Shown: positions 48,566 through 61,318, counted from the first letter of the stretch. The stretch is 64,000 bases of DNA from RPRB01 sp035543115 (GCA_035543115.1 DATKKF010000042.1:1-64000); one strand, 5' to 3'. The notes: a model not told the origin generated them from the letters alone. Translations and numbers: made by a program.

Positions 48566-50140
48566 TCAGGGCAGCAGGCTCGCCCGGGCCCGCCGCTCGA
48601 ACGCGGCCACCTCGGCCTGGACCCACTCCTCGTCGCGCCCGAGCTCGCGGGCGATGACCCGGGCCACCCGGGGCGCACACTCGAGCGCCGCCCGGGCATC
48701 GAGCACCAGCGCGCGGGTCCGCCGGGACAGCACGTCCTCGAGGGTGCGGGCCATCTCCTCGCGCACTGCCCACGCCACCTCGCACATGAGGTAGGGCAGC
48801 CGCGGGTGCATCGGGACGGCGAGCTCCGGGTCTGACTCGGCCAGCGCCCGCACCAGGTCGGCGTCGGTCCCGTAGGCGGCGAGCATCTCGCTCGGGGTGC
48901 CGACCGTGGAGTGCTCGAGGTGCTCGTCCGCGGGCGCGCCGTGCAGCCTGAGCTCGGCGGTGGTGGACGGCCTCGGCGGAAGGCCGGCCACCCGCGCGGC
49001 GTGGTCCACCACGTCCTCGCCCATCCGGCGGTACGTCGTCCACTTGCCGCCGACGATGGTGACCAGCCCGCTCGGGCTCTCGAAGACGCTGTGGTCGCGG
49101 CTGAGCGCGGCGGTGCGCTCGGCCCCCTCGGTCCGGACCAGCGGCCGGAGGCCGGCGTACACACTCAGGACATCCTCCGGGCGCGGGTCTCGCGTCAGGT
49201 AGCGGGCGGCGTGCTCGAGGAGGAAGGTGACCTCCTCCTCCAGGGGCTGCGGCTCCGCGCTCACCTCCGGGACCGGGGTGTCGGTGGTCCCGACCAGGGC
49301 CCGCTTGTGCCAGGGCACGACGAAGAGCACCCGGCCGTCGTCGGTCCTGGGAATCATCAGGGCGTGGGCCCCCGGGAGGAACGAGTCCGGGAGGACCAGG
49401 TGAACGCCCTGCGAGGGCGCGACCAGCGGCGGGGCGTCGGGTTGGTCCATGCGGCGGATCGCGTCGGCGAAGATGCCGGTGGCGTTGATGACCGCCCGCG
49501 CGTGCACCTCATGCTCACGCCCGGACTCCTCGTCGCGCAGCCGGACGCCGCGCACCCGGTCCCCGGTCTTGACCAGCCCGGTCACGCTCGCGCGGTTCAC
49601 CAGCACCGCGCCCAGATCGTCCCCGGTGAGGGCCAAGGTCACCGCCAGGCGCGCGTCGTCGAACTGCCCGTCGAAATACCGCACGCCGCCCTTCAGCTGG
49701 TCGGGCTCGAGCGTGGGGATGCGCTCCAGCACCTGGGCCCGGGAGAGCAGCTGGCTCTTCCCCAGGCGGTGCCGGCCGGCGAGCACGTCGTACAGCTTGA
49801 GCCCCACGCCGTAGTACGGGCCGGACCACCAGGCGTACGCCGGGACGACGAACTCGAGATCGCCCACCAGGTGGGGCGCGTTCCGCCTGAGCCGGCCCCG
49901 CTCGAGCAGCGCCTCGCGGACCAGCCCCAGGTTCCCCTGAGCCAGGTAACGCACGCCCCCGTGCACCAGCTTGGTCGAGCGGCTGGACGTCCCCTGGGCG
50001 AAGTCCCGGGCCTCGAGCAGCACCGTCCGGTAGCCGCGCGCTGCCGACTCCACCGCGGCGCCGAGGCCGGTGGCGCCCCCGCCGACGATGGCGAGGTCGA
50101 AGGGGTCCGAGAGCCGGTCGAGGTTGCTGGCGCGGTCCAT
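48566..50140 (-). CDS. glpD: Aerobic glycerol-3-phosphate dehydrogenase
   Basis: FAD-dependent oxidation of glycerol-3-phosphate to dihydroxyacetone phosphate, feeding electrons to quinone at the inner membrane. 524 residues. FAD fold DLAIVGGGATGLGAAVESA near residue 15, FAQGTSSRSTKLVHGGVRYLA (family signature, about residues 47-67), GQFDDARLAVTLAL near 164, PSQGVHLVLP near 258, and the C-terminal DAO_C domain from about 385 (TIVGGKWTTYRRMGED). No glpF or glpK gene is adjacent in this window. Confidence 0.95.
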   Translation of the reverse strand: MDRASNLDRLSDPFDLAIVGGGATGLGAAVESAARGYRTVLLEARDFAQGTSSRSTKLVHGGVRYLAQGNLGLVREALLERGRLRRNAPHLVGDLEFVVPAYAWWSGPYYGVGLKLYDVLAGRHRLGKSQLLSRAQVLERIPTLEPDQLKGGVRYFDGQFDDARLAVTLALTGDDLGAVLVNRASVTGLVKTGDRVRGVRLRDEESGREHEVHARAVINATGIFADAIRRMDQPDAPPLVAPSQGVHLVLPDSFLPGAHALMIPRTDDGRVLFVVPWHKRALVGTTDTPVPEVSAEPQPLEEEVTFLLEHAARYLTRDPRPEDVLSVYAGLRPLVRTEGAERTAALSRDHSVFESPSGLVTIVGGKWTTYRRMGEDVVDHAARVAGLPPRPSTTAELRLHGAPADEHLEHSTVGTPSEMLAAYGTDADLVRALAESDPELAVPMHPRLPYLMCEVAWAVREEMARTLEDVLSRRTRALVLDARAALECAPRVARVIARELGRDEEWVQAEVAAFERRARASLLP

Positions 50141-50227
50141 GCTGGGAGGCGACGACGCTAGCAGCGGCCCCGCCGAAGGCGATGCCCCCTTCCCTCCGGG
50201 AGTCCTCCCGGGGCAAGGTGGCGCGCT

Positions 50228-50506
50228 GTGAGCAACACGCCCTTCCACCCGTTCGTTCCAAGGCAGCAGCGCTCCCAGGTCACCAAGGAGCCGGACGCCG
50301 CCGGACGCTGGACGCCCCTCTTCCCGGACATGATCGGCTACGGCCAGCAGGGCGGCGGCGCGGTGCCGGCCGACTTCCACTGGCGGAGCAACCCCAAGCA
50401 GTGGCAGGAGGAGCTCACCGACGCCGAGCTCCGCAAGGAGGCCGAGGCGCACCACGCGCTACCGGAGGCCATTCTTCCGATGGCGTTGCCTCCCGGAGAG
50501 CGCTGA
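50228..50506 (+). CDS. Small conserved-looking hypothetical protein
   Basis: A 92-residue protein I do not recognise, starting with GTG. Low-complexity polar N-terminus (SNTPFHPFVPRQQRSQVTKE), then RWTPLFPDMIGYGQQGGGA and a charged helix (WQEELTDAELRKEAEAH). No membrane segment or signal. Divergent from glpD across 87 bases. The aromatic/Pro-rich pattern and consistent coding bias argue for a real gene rather than a shadow. Confidence 0.6.
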   Translation: MSNTPFHPFVPRQQRSQVTKEPDAAGRWTPLFPDMIGYGQQGGGAVPADFHWRSNPKQWQEELTDAELRKEAEAHHALPEAILPMALPPGER

Positions 50507-50562
50507 GCCGTCCCCCGGGGGTCGGAGCGGCCACAGGCCGCCGCGTGGCGGATGGACACTCC

Positions 50563-51342
50563 TCACTTCGCGAGCAGGTAGAGCCCGATGCCGAGGCCGA
50601 TCACGATGATCACCCAGCGCACCATCGCCTCCCCGATGCGCTGGGCGAGCCAGGCACCGCCGTAGCCGCCCAGCACTGCCCCCACCGCCATCAGGGCCGC
50701 CAGCGGCCAGCGGACGTGCTCGCCCACGGCGAAGTAGAGGGCGGCGATGCCGTTGATGCACACCGCGGCGAAGTTCTTCAGCCCGTTCATCTGGTGGATG
50801 TTGGTCAGTCCCACCAGCCCGAGCTCGGCGAGCATGAGAATCCCCATCCCCGCGCCGAAGAAGCCGCCGTAGACCGCCACCACGAACTGCGCCGCCGCCA
50901 GTCCCCAGAGATTCACCTCGTCCAGCCCCCGCGACTCCAGCGCCGCGGTCCGCCGCTCGCGCCACCGCCGGAGCGGCTCCTGGACGATGAACAGCGCGGT
51001 GGCGCCGAGGATCAGCCAGGGCACGAGCGCCCGGAGCAGCGCGTCCCCGGCCACCACCACCAGCCAGGCACCCAAGAGGCCCCCGGCGAGGCTGGTGACC
51101 ATCAGCACGATCAGCACGCGATTGGTGTGGCTCCCCAGCTCCCGGCGGAACCCCCACCCGGCGCTCAGCGAGCCCGGGACGAGGGCCACGGCGTTCGTCG
51201 CGTTGGCCGCGACCGGGCTCACCCCAGCGGCGAGCAGCGCGGGGAAGGTGAGCAGCGTCCCGCCCCCGGCCAGCGCGTTCATCGCCCCCGCGGCGATGGC
51301 GGTCAGGAACAGGAAGAGGAGGTCGCCGGGGTGGGAGGTCAC
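50563..51342 (-). CDS. TSUP family sulfite exporter/permease (TauE/SafE-like)
   Basis: A 259-residue inner membrane permease with about seven or eight hydrophobic segments. Characteristic parts: AGAMNALAGGGTLLTFPAL near residue 18-36 (the conserved AGGGT-type loop), SPVAANATNAVALVPGSL near 42, and AVYGGFFGAGMGILMLAEL near 155, which repeats the inverted half. TSUP proteins export sulfite, sulfoacetate or other organosulfonates; substrate unknown. GTG start. Downstream of sthA on the same strand with a gap of 42 bases. Confidence 0.92.
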   Translation of the reverse strand: MTSHPGDLLFLFLTAIAAGAMNALAGGGTLLTFPALLAAGVSPVAANATNAVALVPGSLSAGWGFRRELGSHTNRVLIVLMVTSLAGGLLGAWLVVVAGDALLRALVPWLILGATALFIVQEPLRRWRERRTAALESRGLDEVNLWGLAAAQFVVAVYGGFFGAGMGILMLAELGLVGLTNIHQMNGLKNFAAVCINGIAALYFAVGEHVRWPLAALMAVGAVLGGYGGAWLAQRIGEAMVRWVIIVIGLGIGLYLLAK

Positions 51343-51384
51343 GCGGGGGAGCGGCCGCTCATACCACCGGCCCGGCTCCCCGGC

Positions 51385-52773
51385 TCACAGCGGATTGCGC
51401 TGGGCCATCGCGTTGTACGTCGCGTACTTGTAGAGATCGGAGAGCGTCGGGTAGTTGTAGCAGGTGTCGATGAAGAGCTGCGCCCCGGCTCCGCAGAGCA
51501 GCGCGGTGAGGCCGATGTGGACCAGCTCCGACGCCTGCTCTCCGATGACGTGGACCCCGAGCAGCTTCATGTCCTCGCGGCGGAAGATGAGCTTCAGGAA
51601 CCCGCCGCCGTCCCCGATGATCTGCCCGCGCGCGTTCGTCGCGTAAGCCGCCCGTCCCACCACGTAGTCCACCCCCGCCTGCTTGCAGGACTCCTCGGTC
51701 TCCCCGGCCATCGACAGCTCGGGGATGGTGTACAGGCCGTAGGGGAGGATCGGCGCCAGCCGGTCCTTGGGGTAGAGATTGAAGGCGTGGGCGATCGCCA
51801 CCCGCGCCTGCTCCATCGAGGTGGAGGCGAGCGCGGGGAAGCCGACGCAGTCGCCGGCCGCGTAGATGTTCGGGACGGTCGTCTGGTAGTGCTCGTTGAC
51901 GATCACCCGCCCCCGCTCGCCGAGCTTGACCCCCGCCTCCTCGAGGCCGATGCCCGCGGTGTTGGCGCTCCTTCCGGAGGCGACCAGCAGCGCGGCCGCG
52001 GCGATGATGTCGCCGCCGTTGAGCCCGAGGGTGACCCGGCCCTCCTCGACCTCCACCGACTCGACGGTGGCCGGCATCCGGAACTGCACCCCCAGCCCCT
52101 CCATCCGCGCCTTCAGGCGGGTGGACATCTCGAGATCGAGGAACGACAGGAGCGGCGACCGGGCCTCGACCAGAGTGACCGGGATGCCGAGCGCGGCGAA
52201 GGTGCAGGCGTACTCGCAGCCGATGACCCCACCGCCGACGACGACCAGCGAATGCGGAACCTCGGACATCAGTAGGATGCTGTCCGAGTCGTAGACCCCC
52301 GGAGCCGAGAAGTTGAACAGCGGTGGGTGGAACGGCGTGCTCCCGGTGGCGACGAGGATGACCTTCGCCGTGAGCCGCTCCTCGGCACCCGGCCGGCGCA
52401 CCAGCACCGTGTTGGAATCCACGATGCGGCCCTTGCCCTGGTACACATCGGCTCCGTGTGACCGGAGGTTGTGGGCCACCCGCACCTGCTCCTCCTGGGC
52501 GACGGCGCGCTCGCGGAAGAGCAGCTCGCGGACGCCGGTCCGCGCCTCGAGCCTCATCTCCACCCCGTAGAGCCCGCGCTGCCGGAAACCGGACAGGAAC
52601 AGCGAGGTCTCCCGGAGGGTCTTCGACGGGAGCGTGCCGGTGTTCGCCCCTGCCCCGCCGAGGTTGGACTGCCGCTCGACGACGGCGACCTTCTTGCGGA
52701 AGTACCCAGCCTGGGCCGCCCCCTTCTCGCCGGCGGGCCCGGAGCCGATCACCACCAGGTCGTACTCTGGCAT
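51385..52773 (-). CDS. sthA: Soluble pyridine nucleotide transhydrogenase (Si-specific)
   Basis: A cytosolic flavoprotein of 462 residues that transfers hydride between NADPH and NAD+. It belongs to the disulfide-reductase family: FAD site YDLVVIGSGPAGEKGAAQAG near residue 5, NAD(P) site SLVVVGGGVIGCEYAC near 178, FAD site VPNIYAAGDCVGFPAL near 300, and the dimerisation domain from about 340. The redox-active CxxxxC of lipoamide or glutathione reductases is missing (GGAGANTGTLPSKTLR), as expected for a transhydrogenase. ATG at 52773. Confidence 0.93.
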   Translation of the reverse strand: MPEYDLVVIGSGPAGEKGAAQAGYFRKKVAVVERQSNLGGAGANTGTLPSKTLRETSLFLSGFRQRGLYGVEMRLEARTGVRELLFRERAVAQEEQVRVAHNLRSHGADVYQGKGRIVDSNTVLVRRPGAEERLTAKVILVATGSTPFHPPLFNFSAPGVYDSDSILLMSEVPHSLVVVGGGVIGCEYACTFAALGIPVTLVEARSPLLSFLDLEMSTRLKARMEGLGVQFRMPATVESVEVEEGRVTLGLNGGDIIAAAALLVASGRSANTAGIGLEEAGVKLGERGRVIVNEHYQTTVPNIYAAGDCVGFPALASTSMEQARVAIAHAFNLYPKDRLAPILPYGLYTIPELSMAGETEESCKQAGVDYVVGRAAYATNARGQIIGDGGGFLKLIFRREDMKLLGVHVIGEQASELVHIGLTALLCGAGAQLFIDTCYNYPTLSDLYKYATYNAMAQRNPL

Positions 52774-52870
52774 CAGCGAAGGTTACAGCACGGGCGAGCG
52801 GGCGATGCACGGTCGAGGGTGGATGCATGGTGACGTTCGGGTGGCACCCTCTCCCGGCCCCGCTGGTGGT

Positions 52871-54187
52871 ATGGGGGCGGCCATGGCGCTGCCCCCGCTG
52901 ACCGAGGCCCTGCAGCCGCTGCTGGAGTCGCTCGACGAGGCGCTGCACCAGCGCGAGCGCGAGCGACGAGCCGGCCCCGCCGGGCGGCGACCGGTCCAGG
53001 TCTTGTACGGGGGCGCGCACCTGTTCAAGGCTGGCGCTGCGGCCCGGATGGGAACGCTGGCCCTCGCCGCGCTGGACACCTACGCTCCGGACGGGCCGAC
53101 GTACGCCCATGCGCTCGGGCTGTCGCTGACCCCGAGCCAGGCGACGGAGCTCCGCAAGCGGGTCATCGCCAAGCTCGAGCGCGAGCCGGTCGAGGACCTC
53201 CGGATCGACTTCGAGGACGGCTACGGCATCCGCCCGGACGAGGAGGAGGACGCGCACGCCGAGGCGGCGGGCGCGGCGCTCGAGCAGGGGCGCCGCGACG
53301 GGACGCTGCCTCCGTTCATCGGCCTCCGGCTGAAGCCCTTCTCGGGGCGGTCGGCGCGCCGGGCGCTCCGGACCCTGGAGCGCGTGGGGGCTCAGCTGGG
53401 CGGAGAGCCCATCCCCGGATTCGCGCTCACCGCGCCCAAGGTGGTGCTGCCGGTCCAGGTGGAGCTGCTCCGCCGCTCGGCCGAGGCGCTGGAGCACCGG
53501 CTGGGGTGGCCCGCCGGGGCCATCGCGCTCGAGCTGATGGTGGAGACTCCCTCGGCGCTGGTGTCGCTGGACGGAAGGCTGGGCATCCTCGCGCTGGTCG
53601 AGGCGGCGGGGGGGCGCTGCCGCTCGGTGCACGTGGGGCCGTACGACCTGACCTCGGCGCTGGGAATCAGCGCGGCACACCAGTGGCTCGGCCATCCCTC
53701 GGTGGAGCTGGTGCGGCGCCTGCTCCAGCTCGCGCTCTCCGGGACGGGGGTGACCGTCGTCGACGGCCCGACGACGCTCCTCCCCGTCGGCCCGCACCGC
53801 GAGCCCCGGAACGACGCCGAGCGGGCGGCGAACCGGGAGGCGGTGTTCCGGGCCTGGGCACGGACGGCCGACGACGTGCGGCGGGCGTACCGCGACGGCA
53901 TCGTCCAGGGCTGGGACCTGCACCCGGCGCAGCTGCCGGCTCGCTACGGCGCGCTGTTCGCCACGCTGCGCGAGGAGGTCCCCGGAGCGGCGGCGCGCCT
54001 CCGGCAGTTCCTCGACCAGTCGGCGCAGGCGACGCGGCTCGGCGCCGAGTTCGACGACGCGGCGACCGCCCGCGGCCTCCTCAACGGGCTGCGCCGGGCG
54101 GTCGAGTGCGGCGCGGCGACGAGCGCGGAGATCGAGGCCGCCTTCGGGCATCCGCTGGAGCTCGCCCGCGAGCGGCTCGGCGGTTGA
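52871..54187 (+). CDS. DUF6986 protein (HpcH/HpaI aldolase-like TIM barrel)
   Basis: A 438-residue protein related to the aldolase/citrate-lyase superfamily. Segments: VQVLYGGAHLFKAGAAARMG near residue 40, EDLRIDFEDGYGIRPDEEED near 110 (a metal-binding-like acidic patch), IGLRLKPF near 152, LELMVETPSAL near 218 (Glu ligand in aldolase-like folds) and VHVGPYDLTSALGIS near 252. These resemble the CitE/HpcH active-site pattern but the substrate is unknown. Start ATG at 52871 or 52883; the second has a GGGGGCGG region before it. Divergent from sthA across about 97 bases. Confidence 0.82.
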   Translation: MGAAMALPPLTEALQPLLESLDEALHQRERERRAGPAGRRPVQVLYGGAHLFKAGAAARMGTLALAALDTYAPDGPTYAHALGLSLTPSQATELRKRVIAKLEREPVEDLRIDFEDGYGIRPDEEEDAHAEAAGAALEQGRRDGTLPPFIGLRLKPFSGRSARRALRTLERVGAQLGGEPIPGFALTAPKVVLPVQVELLRRSAEALEHRLGWPAGAIALELMVETPSALVSLDGRLGILALVEAAGGRCRSVHVGPYDLTSALGISAAHQWLGHPSVELVRRLLQLALSGTGVTVVDGPTTLLPVGPHREPRNDAERAANREAVFRAWARTADDVRRAYRDGIVQGWDLHPAQLPARYGALFATLREEVPGAAARLRQFLDQSAQATRLGAEFDDAATARGLLNGLRRAVECGAATSAEIEAAFGHPLELARERLGG

Positions 54188-54250
54188 GCCGCCGGTGCCC
54201 GGGCGGAGCGCCCGGCCGATGAGTTCGGGGGGAGGGCGGTGAGAGAAGGA

Positions 54251-56917
<2,667 letters not shown>

Positions 56918-57021
56918 GGACCATCCACCAAACCAGCACACGTCGGGGGCTGCAACGGGAGAACAGCGACAGGAAGCGGCACGCACCCCGGCCCGCCGCT
57001 AAGGAGACTCCCCGCAGGACC

Positions 57022-57957
57022 ATGAGCCCCACCGGATCCACAGCCTCGACGAGTCGCGTTGCGGTGGGGCTCGCCCTCTTCTCGCTCTACGTCATCTGGG
57101 GCTCGACCTACCTCGCGATGCGGGTGGCGCTGGCCGGCTTCGGGCCGTTCACCATGGCGGCGATCCGCTTCCTGGTCGCCGGCGTGGTGATGCTGGCCAT
57201 CGCCCGTGCCCGGGGGGAGTCGCTCCCCACCGGACGGCAGTGGCGCAATGCGGCGGCCATTGGCACCCTCCTGCTCGCCTGCGGGAACGGCGGCGTGGCC
57301 CTCGCCGAGCAGACCGTCACCTCGGGCCTGGCGGCGCTGATGGTCTCGGCGGTGCCCCTGTGGATGGCGCTGTTCGCCGGACTGTGGGGCCGCTGGCCGG
57401 CGACCAAGGACTGGGTCGCGCTGGTGCTGGGGTTCGGCGGCATCATCCTCCTCAACCTGGGAAGCGAGCTGCGCGGGAGTGCCGGCGGCGTGGCGGCGCT
57501 GACCTTCGCCACCGCGGCCTGGGCCTTTGGCTCCCTGTGGAGCCGCCGTCTCGACCTCCCGAAGGGGATGATGGCCGCCGGCGCGGAGATGTTCACCGCC
57601 GGATCGGTGCTCGTGGCACTGAGCCTGCTCCACGGCGAGCGGATGCCCGCCATCGTCCCGGGACGGGCGGTGGTGGCGGTGGCCTACCTGGTCGTGGCCG
57701 GCTCGCTGGTGGCGTACACCGCCTACCTGTACCTCCTGGCGCGGGTGCCGGCGCCGGTGGCCTCGAGCTACGCCTACGTCAACCCGCTCGTCGCGCTGGC
57801 GCTCGGCGCGGCGTTCGGCGGAGAGCGATTGCCACAGGCCCTGCTGGTCTCGGTGCCGCTCATCCTGACTGCAGTGGTGCTGGTGCTCCGTCCGGCCCCT
57901 GCCCGGCTGGCGGTGCCGGTGCCGGCGCTCCGAGCTCCACGCCCCAACCGAGGGTGA
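57022..57957 (+). CDS. EamA/DMT superfamily exporter (YedA-like)
   Basis: A 311-residue inner-membrane exporter with ten hydrophobic segments and two EamA repeats: VGLALFSLYVIWGSTYLAM with the RFLVAGVVMLA segment, and the second half containing VAYTAYLYLLARVPAPVA and SSYAYVNPLVALALGAAFGGE, the latter matching the YedA/RarD-type signature. Expected to export metabolites or drugs. The N-terminus is Ser/Thr-rich. Divergent from the glucosidase across about 104 bases. Confidence 0.92.
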   Translation: MSPTGSTASTSRVAVGLALFSLYVIWGSTYLAMRVALAGFGPFTMAAIRFLVAGVVMLAIARARGESLPTGRQWRNAAAIGTLLLACGNGGVALAEQTVTSGLAALMVSAVPLWMALFAGLWGRWPATKDWVALVLGFGGIILLNLGSELRGSAGGVAALTFATAAWAFGSLWSRRLDLPKGMMAAGAEMFTAGSVLVALSLLHGERMPAIVPGRAVVAVAYLVVAGSLVAYTAYLYLLARVPAPVASSYAYVNPLVALALGAAFGGERLPQALLVSVPLILTAVVLVLRPAPARLAVPVPALRAPRPNRG

Positions 57958-58082
57958 GGCGCGCGGGGCGTCCCCGCGCCGGGCACCGTCATGCACTCCC
58001 ACCCGACCGCCTGGCGGCGCACCCCGGCGCCCCGGAAACATGTCTTCACACTCGCCCGGCCGCTGGTACCGTTCCGGGGCGC

Positions 58083-59021
58083 GTGTCGGTCCTCCTCCTC
58101 GTGCTGCTGGGCGCGGCGTCTCCCGACGTGGTGTGTCTCGGCCCGGGCGTGTGCACCCCGGTGGCCCGTCTGGGCTGGCAGGGAGCGGTGGAGGTGGTGC
58201 GGCACAGCGAGCGGCTGCCTGCACGCGTCGAGCCCGGAGCGCCGTTCGCAGCCTGGATGACCTGGCCCGGGCCGCCCGAGGCGGTGCGACGCCATGTGGA
58301 GCAAGGGCAGCCGGTGGAGCTCCGCGCGGTCATTCCTGCCGCGCAGCTCCGGCTGAGCGTCGCGCCGGGGCTCGTCACGGAGGGCGGCAGTGAGCCCGGC
58401 GTCCTGGCGTTCCTGGTGTCCGATCCGCTGGGGGGTGGAAGCGAGACGCTGGCGCTGCCGGAGTCCATCGCCGCAGCCGAGTCCCTGGGGCTGCTGAGCC
58501 CCGCCCAGACGAGCGAGGTCGGGCGGTGGCGGAGCACCGCGGCAAGCTGGCAGTCCCGGCTCGCGGCCGAGTGGGCGGCCTTCACCCGCTCGCCCAGGCC
58601 GGCGTCGGTCCGATCGAGCCTGCTCCACACCCTGGGGACGGCGCCGGCTCCGCCGTCGCCCGAGCAGTTCCTCACCGAGGCGCAGCGGACGGAGCTGCGC
58701 CGGCGCGGCCACGCGCTCGAGGGACGCATCCTGGTGGAAGACCTTCCCGGAGACTCCTACCGGCTGAAGGTCGAGGGCGTGCCGCTCAACCAGCTGGTGG
58801 AGGAATGGAATGCCGGCCTGCACGGGCTCGTCGGCCGGCTGGAGCGGGTGCCACGGCCGCGGTTCCATGTGCGACCGGGCCACCGCCACGAGGAGGTGAG
58901 CTTCACGCTCGAGGTGCGCTCGGACGTGGACGAGACGCGCCTGTCGCAGGTCGCCCGGAGGCTCCGGGAGATCCCGGGCCTGGAGATGGACGGGACGGAG
59001 CTTCCACCGCCGGGCCTGTAG
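58083..59021 (+). CDS. Secreted protein of unknown function
   Basis: A 312-residue exported protein. The N-terminus is a hydrophobic stretch (SVLLLVLLGAASPDVVCLG) that could be a signal peptide, without charged residues before it, so the start may be slightly upstream. The mature part is polar with strand-rich segments and no motif that I recognise; near the end there is a segment with alternating charge (VRSDVDETRLSQVARRLRE). The GTG start is only one base from the preceding gap. Followed by the M1 peptidase 240 bases downstream. Confidence 0.7.
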   Translation: MSVLLLVLLGAASPDVVCLGPGVCTPVARLGWQGAVEVVRHSERLPARVEPGAPFAAWMTWPGPPEAVRRHVEQGQPVELRAVIPAAQLRLSVAPGLVTEGGSEPGVLAFLVSDPLGGGSETLALPESIAAAESLGLLSPAQTSEVGRWRSTAASWQSRLAAEWAAFTRSPRPASVRSSLLHTLGTAPAPPSPEQFLTEAQRTELRRRGHALEGRILVEDLPGDSYRLKVEGVPLNQLVEEWNAGLHGLVGRLERVPRPRFHVRPGHRHEEVSFTLEVRSDVDETRLSQVARRLREIPGLEMDGTELPPPGL

Positions 59022-59260
59022 ACGCTGAGCCGCGGACGGGGCCTCGCGGCGGGGGGAGGCGTCCGACAAGCCCAGCGAGTCCTCGTGGCCGTTGTTCGCT
59101 GCCCGGCTCCTCCACGAGCCCGCACGAGCGCGCCACACCCGACACCCCGCCTGAGCCCCGGAGCTCGAGACCAGAGACGGGACCGCCCGTCGGGGAGGTG
59201 CCTCGCCGCGTCCGGAGTTTGCCCACCTGGCGGCTGCCGGGCACTCTTCGAGCCCAACGC

Positions 59261-61318
59261 ATGCTCTTGCCCCTCCTGGTCTCGGCCTTGGTCGGAACCA
59301 CCCCTGCGCCGGCCCGCTTCGACCAGACCGGACGAAGCATCGGCCCGGCGCTCAGCGAACGCACGGCGAGCTACGTTCTCGAGGCGCGCTACGACCCTGC
59401 GAACCGACAGGTCAAAGGAACGGCGCGGCTCACCTGGACCAACCGCTCCGACGCCCCGCAAGCAACGCTCTGGTTCCACGCGTACTGGAACGCCTTCAAG
59501 AACGCCGACAGCACCTTCTCCCGGGAGGCGAGCCGGTTCGGCTCGCGCTCGGGGACGGGCGGCTACCGCCGTGACGACTGGGGCTGGACGGAGATCCGCG
59601 CCGCACGGCTCCCCGACGGCACCGACGTCCGCCCCACGCTGCGCTGGGAGCGGCCCGACGACGGCAACGCAGCCGACCAGACGGTCTTCACCCTCACCCT
59701 CCCCACGCCGGTCCCGCCGCAGGGAACGGTCACGCTCGAGCTGGCCTGGGAGGCGCGCGTGCCGAAGCTCGCCGCTCGCACCGGCGTCGCGGGGAAGTAC
59801 ACCCTCTTCGGCCAGTGGTTCCCGAAGCTCGGCGTTCTCGAGGTGCCGCCCCAGCGCGGCGTCCGTACGCCCACCTGGAACTGCCATCAGTTCCACGCCA
59901 GCAGCGAGTTCTACGCCGACTTCGGCAGCTACGACGCCCTGCTCACCGTCCCGCGGGCGATGGTCGTCGCCGCCACCGGGGTGCGCACCGGCCGCACCGA
60001 GAATCCCGACGGCACCGTGACCCACCGCTTCCACCAGGACGACGTCATCGACTTCGCCTGGGCCGCGTGGGACGGCGCCCTGGAGGTACACGACGTCTTC
60101 CGCAGCGATGGGCTGCCCGAGGTGGCGCTCACCGTGCTCGTCCCGGCGAGCGCACAGCAGACGGCACCGCAGGCCTTCGCCGCCGCGAAGGCCACGCTCG
60201 AGCACGGCGGGCGGCACTGGCTCCCGTACCCGTACCCTCACCTCACCCTGGTCGCACCGCCCCTCGGCTCGAACGACGAGTCGGGCGGGATGGAGTACCC
60301 GACGTTCGTCACCGTGTACTCGCGCACCGATCCGGTCGGGCCGCGCGACATCCTGCTCTGGGAGGTGACCGTCCACGAGGTCGGGCACAACTGGTGGCAA
60401 GGGATGCTCGCCTCGAACGAGTTCGAGGAGGCCTGGCTCGACGAGGGAATCGACACCTGGGCCACCGCGGAGGTGCTCGAGGGCGTGGGGCTGGACTGGA
60501 ACCTGGCCCAGCTGGCCCCGCCTGGCACCCGCTGGCTGCTCGCGCCCGTGCTTCGATCGGCGGTGGCCGACCGGGACATCCGCGCCCGCGCCTCCGTCCC
60601 ACGCTACCAGTCCTCGATCGTCCGCCCGGGCTGGCGCTTCAAGGGTGGCAGCGACGTGGGCCGGAGCACCTACAGCCGCGCCGCCGCCGTCCTCCGAACG
60701 CTCGAGCAAGAGGTGGGCCCGGAGAGGTTCTCCCGCATCATGCGCACCTACGCCGAGCGCTGGGCGTTCCGTCATCCGGGCACCGACGACTTCCTGCAGG
60801 TCGCCTCGGAGATCGGTGGGAAGGACCTCCGGCCGCTCGGGAGCGCACTCCTCCGCGGCACCGCCGGGCTGGACGATGCGGTGGCCGAGCTGAGCTGCAA
60901 GCGCCGTCCGGTGGCCGGCGGACCCGGGCTCTACGACGCCGACGGCGGGACGCCCACCTTCCGGCGCTCCCGCGGTGGCAATGCCGACCCGGCGCTGGCC
61001 CGGTGCGAGGTGCTCGTCGAGCGCCGAGGCGACCTTCCGTTTCCTCTCCCGGTCGAGCTCACCTTCCAGGACGGAAATCGCACCACCCTCCAGGTTCCCT
61101 CGGACGAGATTTGGAGCCGGTTCGACGTGGAACGCCCGTACCCCGGTGGCGAGGTCGTCCGGGCCGAGGTGCACCCCGGCGCGCCGCCGCCGCTGGACGC
61201 GAACCCGGCGAACGACGCTCGCTCGCTCGCGGCCACGCCCGGCCCGGCGCTCTCGGTGGCGGGCTGGCTCCTGTACTCCGGGCAGCTGCTGGCCGCAGCG
61301 GTGGGGTCGCTCCTGTGA
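59261..61318 (+). CDS. M1 family zinc aminopeptidase-like peptidase, exported
   Basis: A 685-residue gluzincin. A signal peptide (MLLPLLVSALVGTTPAPA) precedes the N-terminal beta domain. The zinc site is VTVHEVGHNWWQGMLASNE near residue 372 (HEVGH) with the third ligand Glu in AWLDEGIDTWA near 394; the substrate motif reads SGGMEYPTFV instead of GAMEN, typical of the bacterial M1 subgroup. A C-terminal domain follows. The last residues form a hydrophobic segment (LSVAGWLLYSGQLLAAAVG), so it may be anchored. Its stop overlaps the next gene (GTGA). Confidence 0.92.
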   Translation: MLLPLLVSALVGTTPAPARFDQTGRSIGPALSERTASYVLEARYDPANRQVKGTARLTWTNRSDAPQATLWFHAYWNAFKNADSTFSREASRFGSRSGTGGYRRDDWGWTEIRAARLPDGTDVRPTLRWERPDDGNAADQTVFTLTLPTPVPPQGTVTLELAWEARVPKLAARTGVAGKYTLFGQWFPKLGVLEVPPQRGVRTPTWNCHQFHASSEFYADFGSYDALLTVPRAMVVAATGVRTGRTENPDGTVTHRFHQDDVIDFAWAAWDGALEVHDVFRSDGLPEVALTVLVPASAQQTAPQAFAAAKATLEHGGRHWLPYPYPHLTLVAPPLGSNDESGGMEYPTFVTVYSRTDPVGPRDILLWEVTVHEVGHNWWQGMLASNEFEEAWLDEGIDTWATAEVLEGVGLDWNLAQLAPPGTRWLLAPVLRSAVADRDIRARASVPRYQSSIVRPGWRFKGGSDVGRSTYSRAAAVLRTLEQEVGPERFSRIMRTYAERWAFRHPGTDDFLQVASEIGGKDLRPLGSALLRGTAGLDDAVAELSCKRRPVAGGPGLYDADGGTPTFRRSRGGNADPALARCEVLVERRGDLPFPLPVELTFQDGNRTTLQVPSDEIWSRFDVERPYPGGEVVRAEVHPGAPPPLDANPANDARSLAATPGPALSVAGWLLYSGQLLAAAVGSLL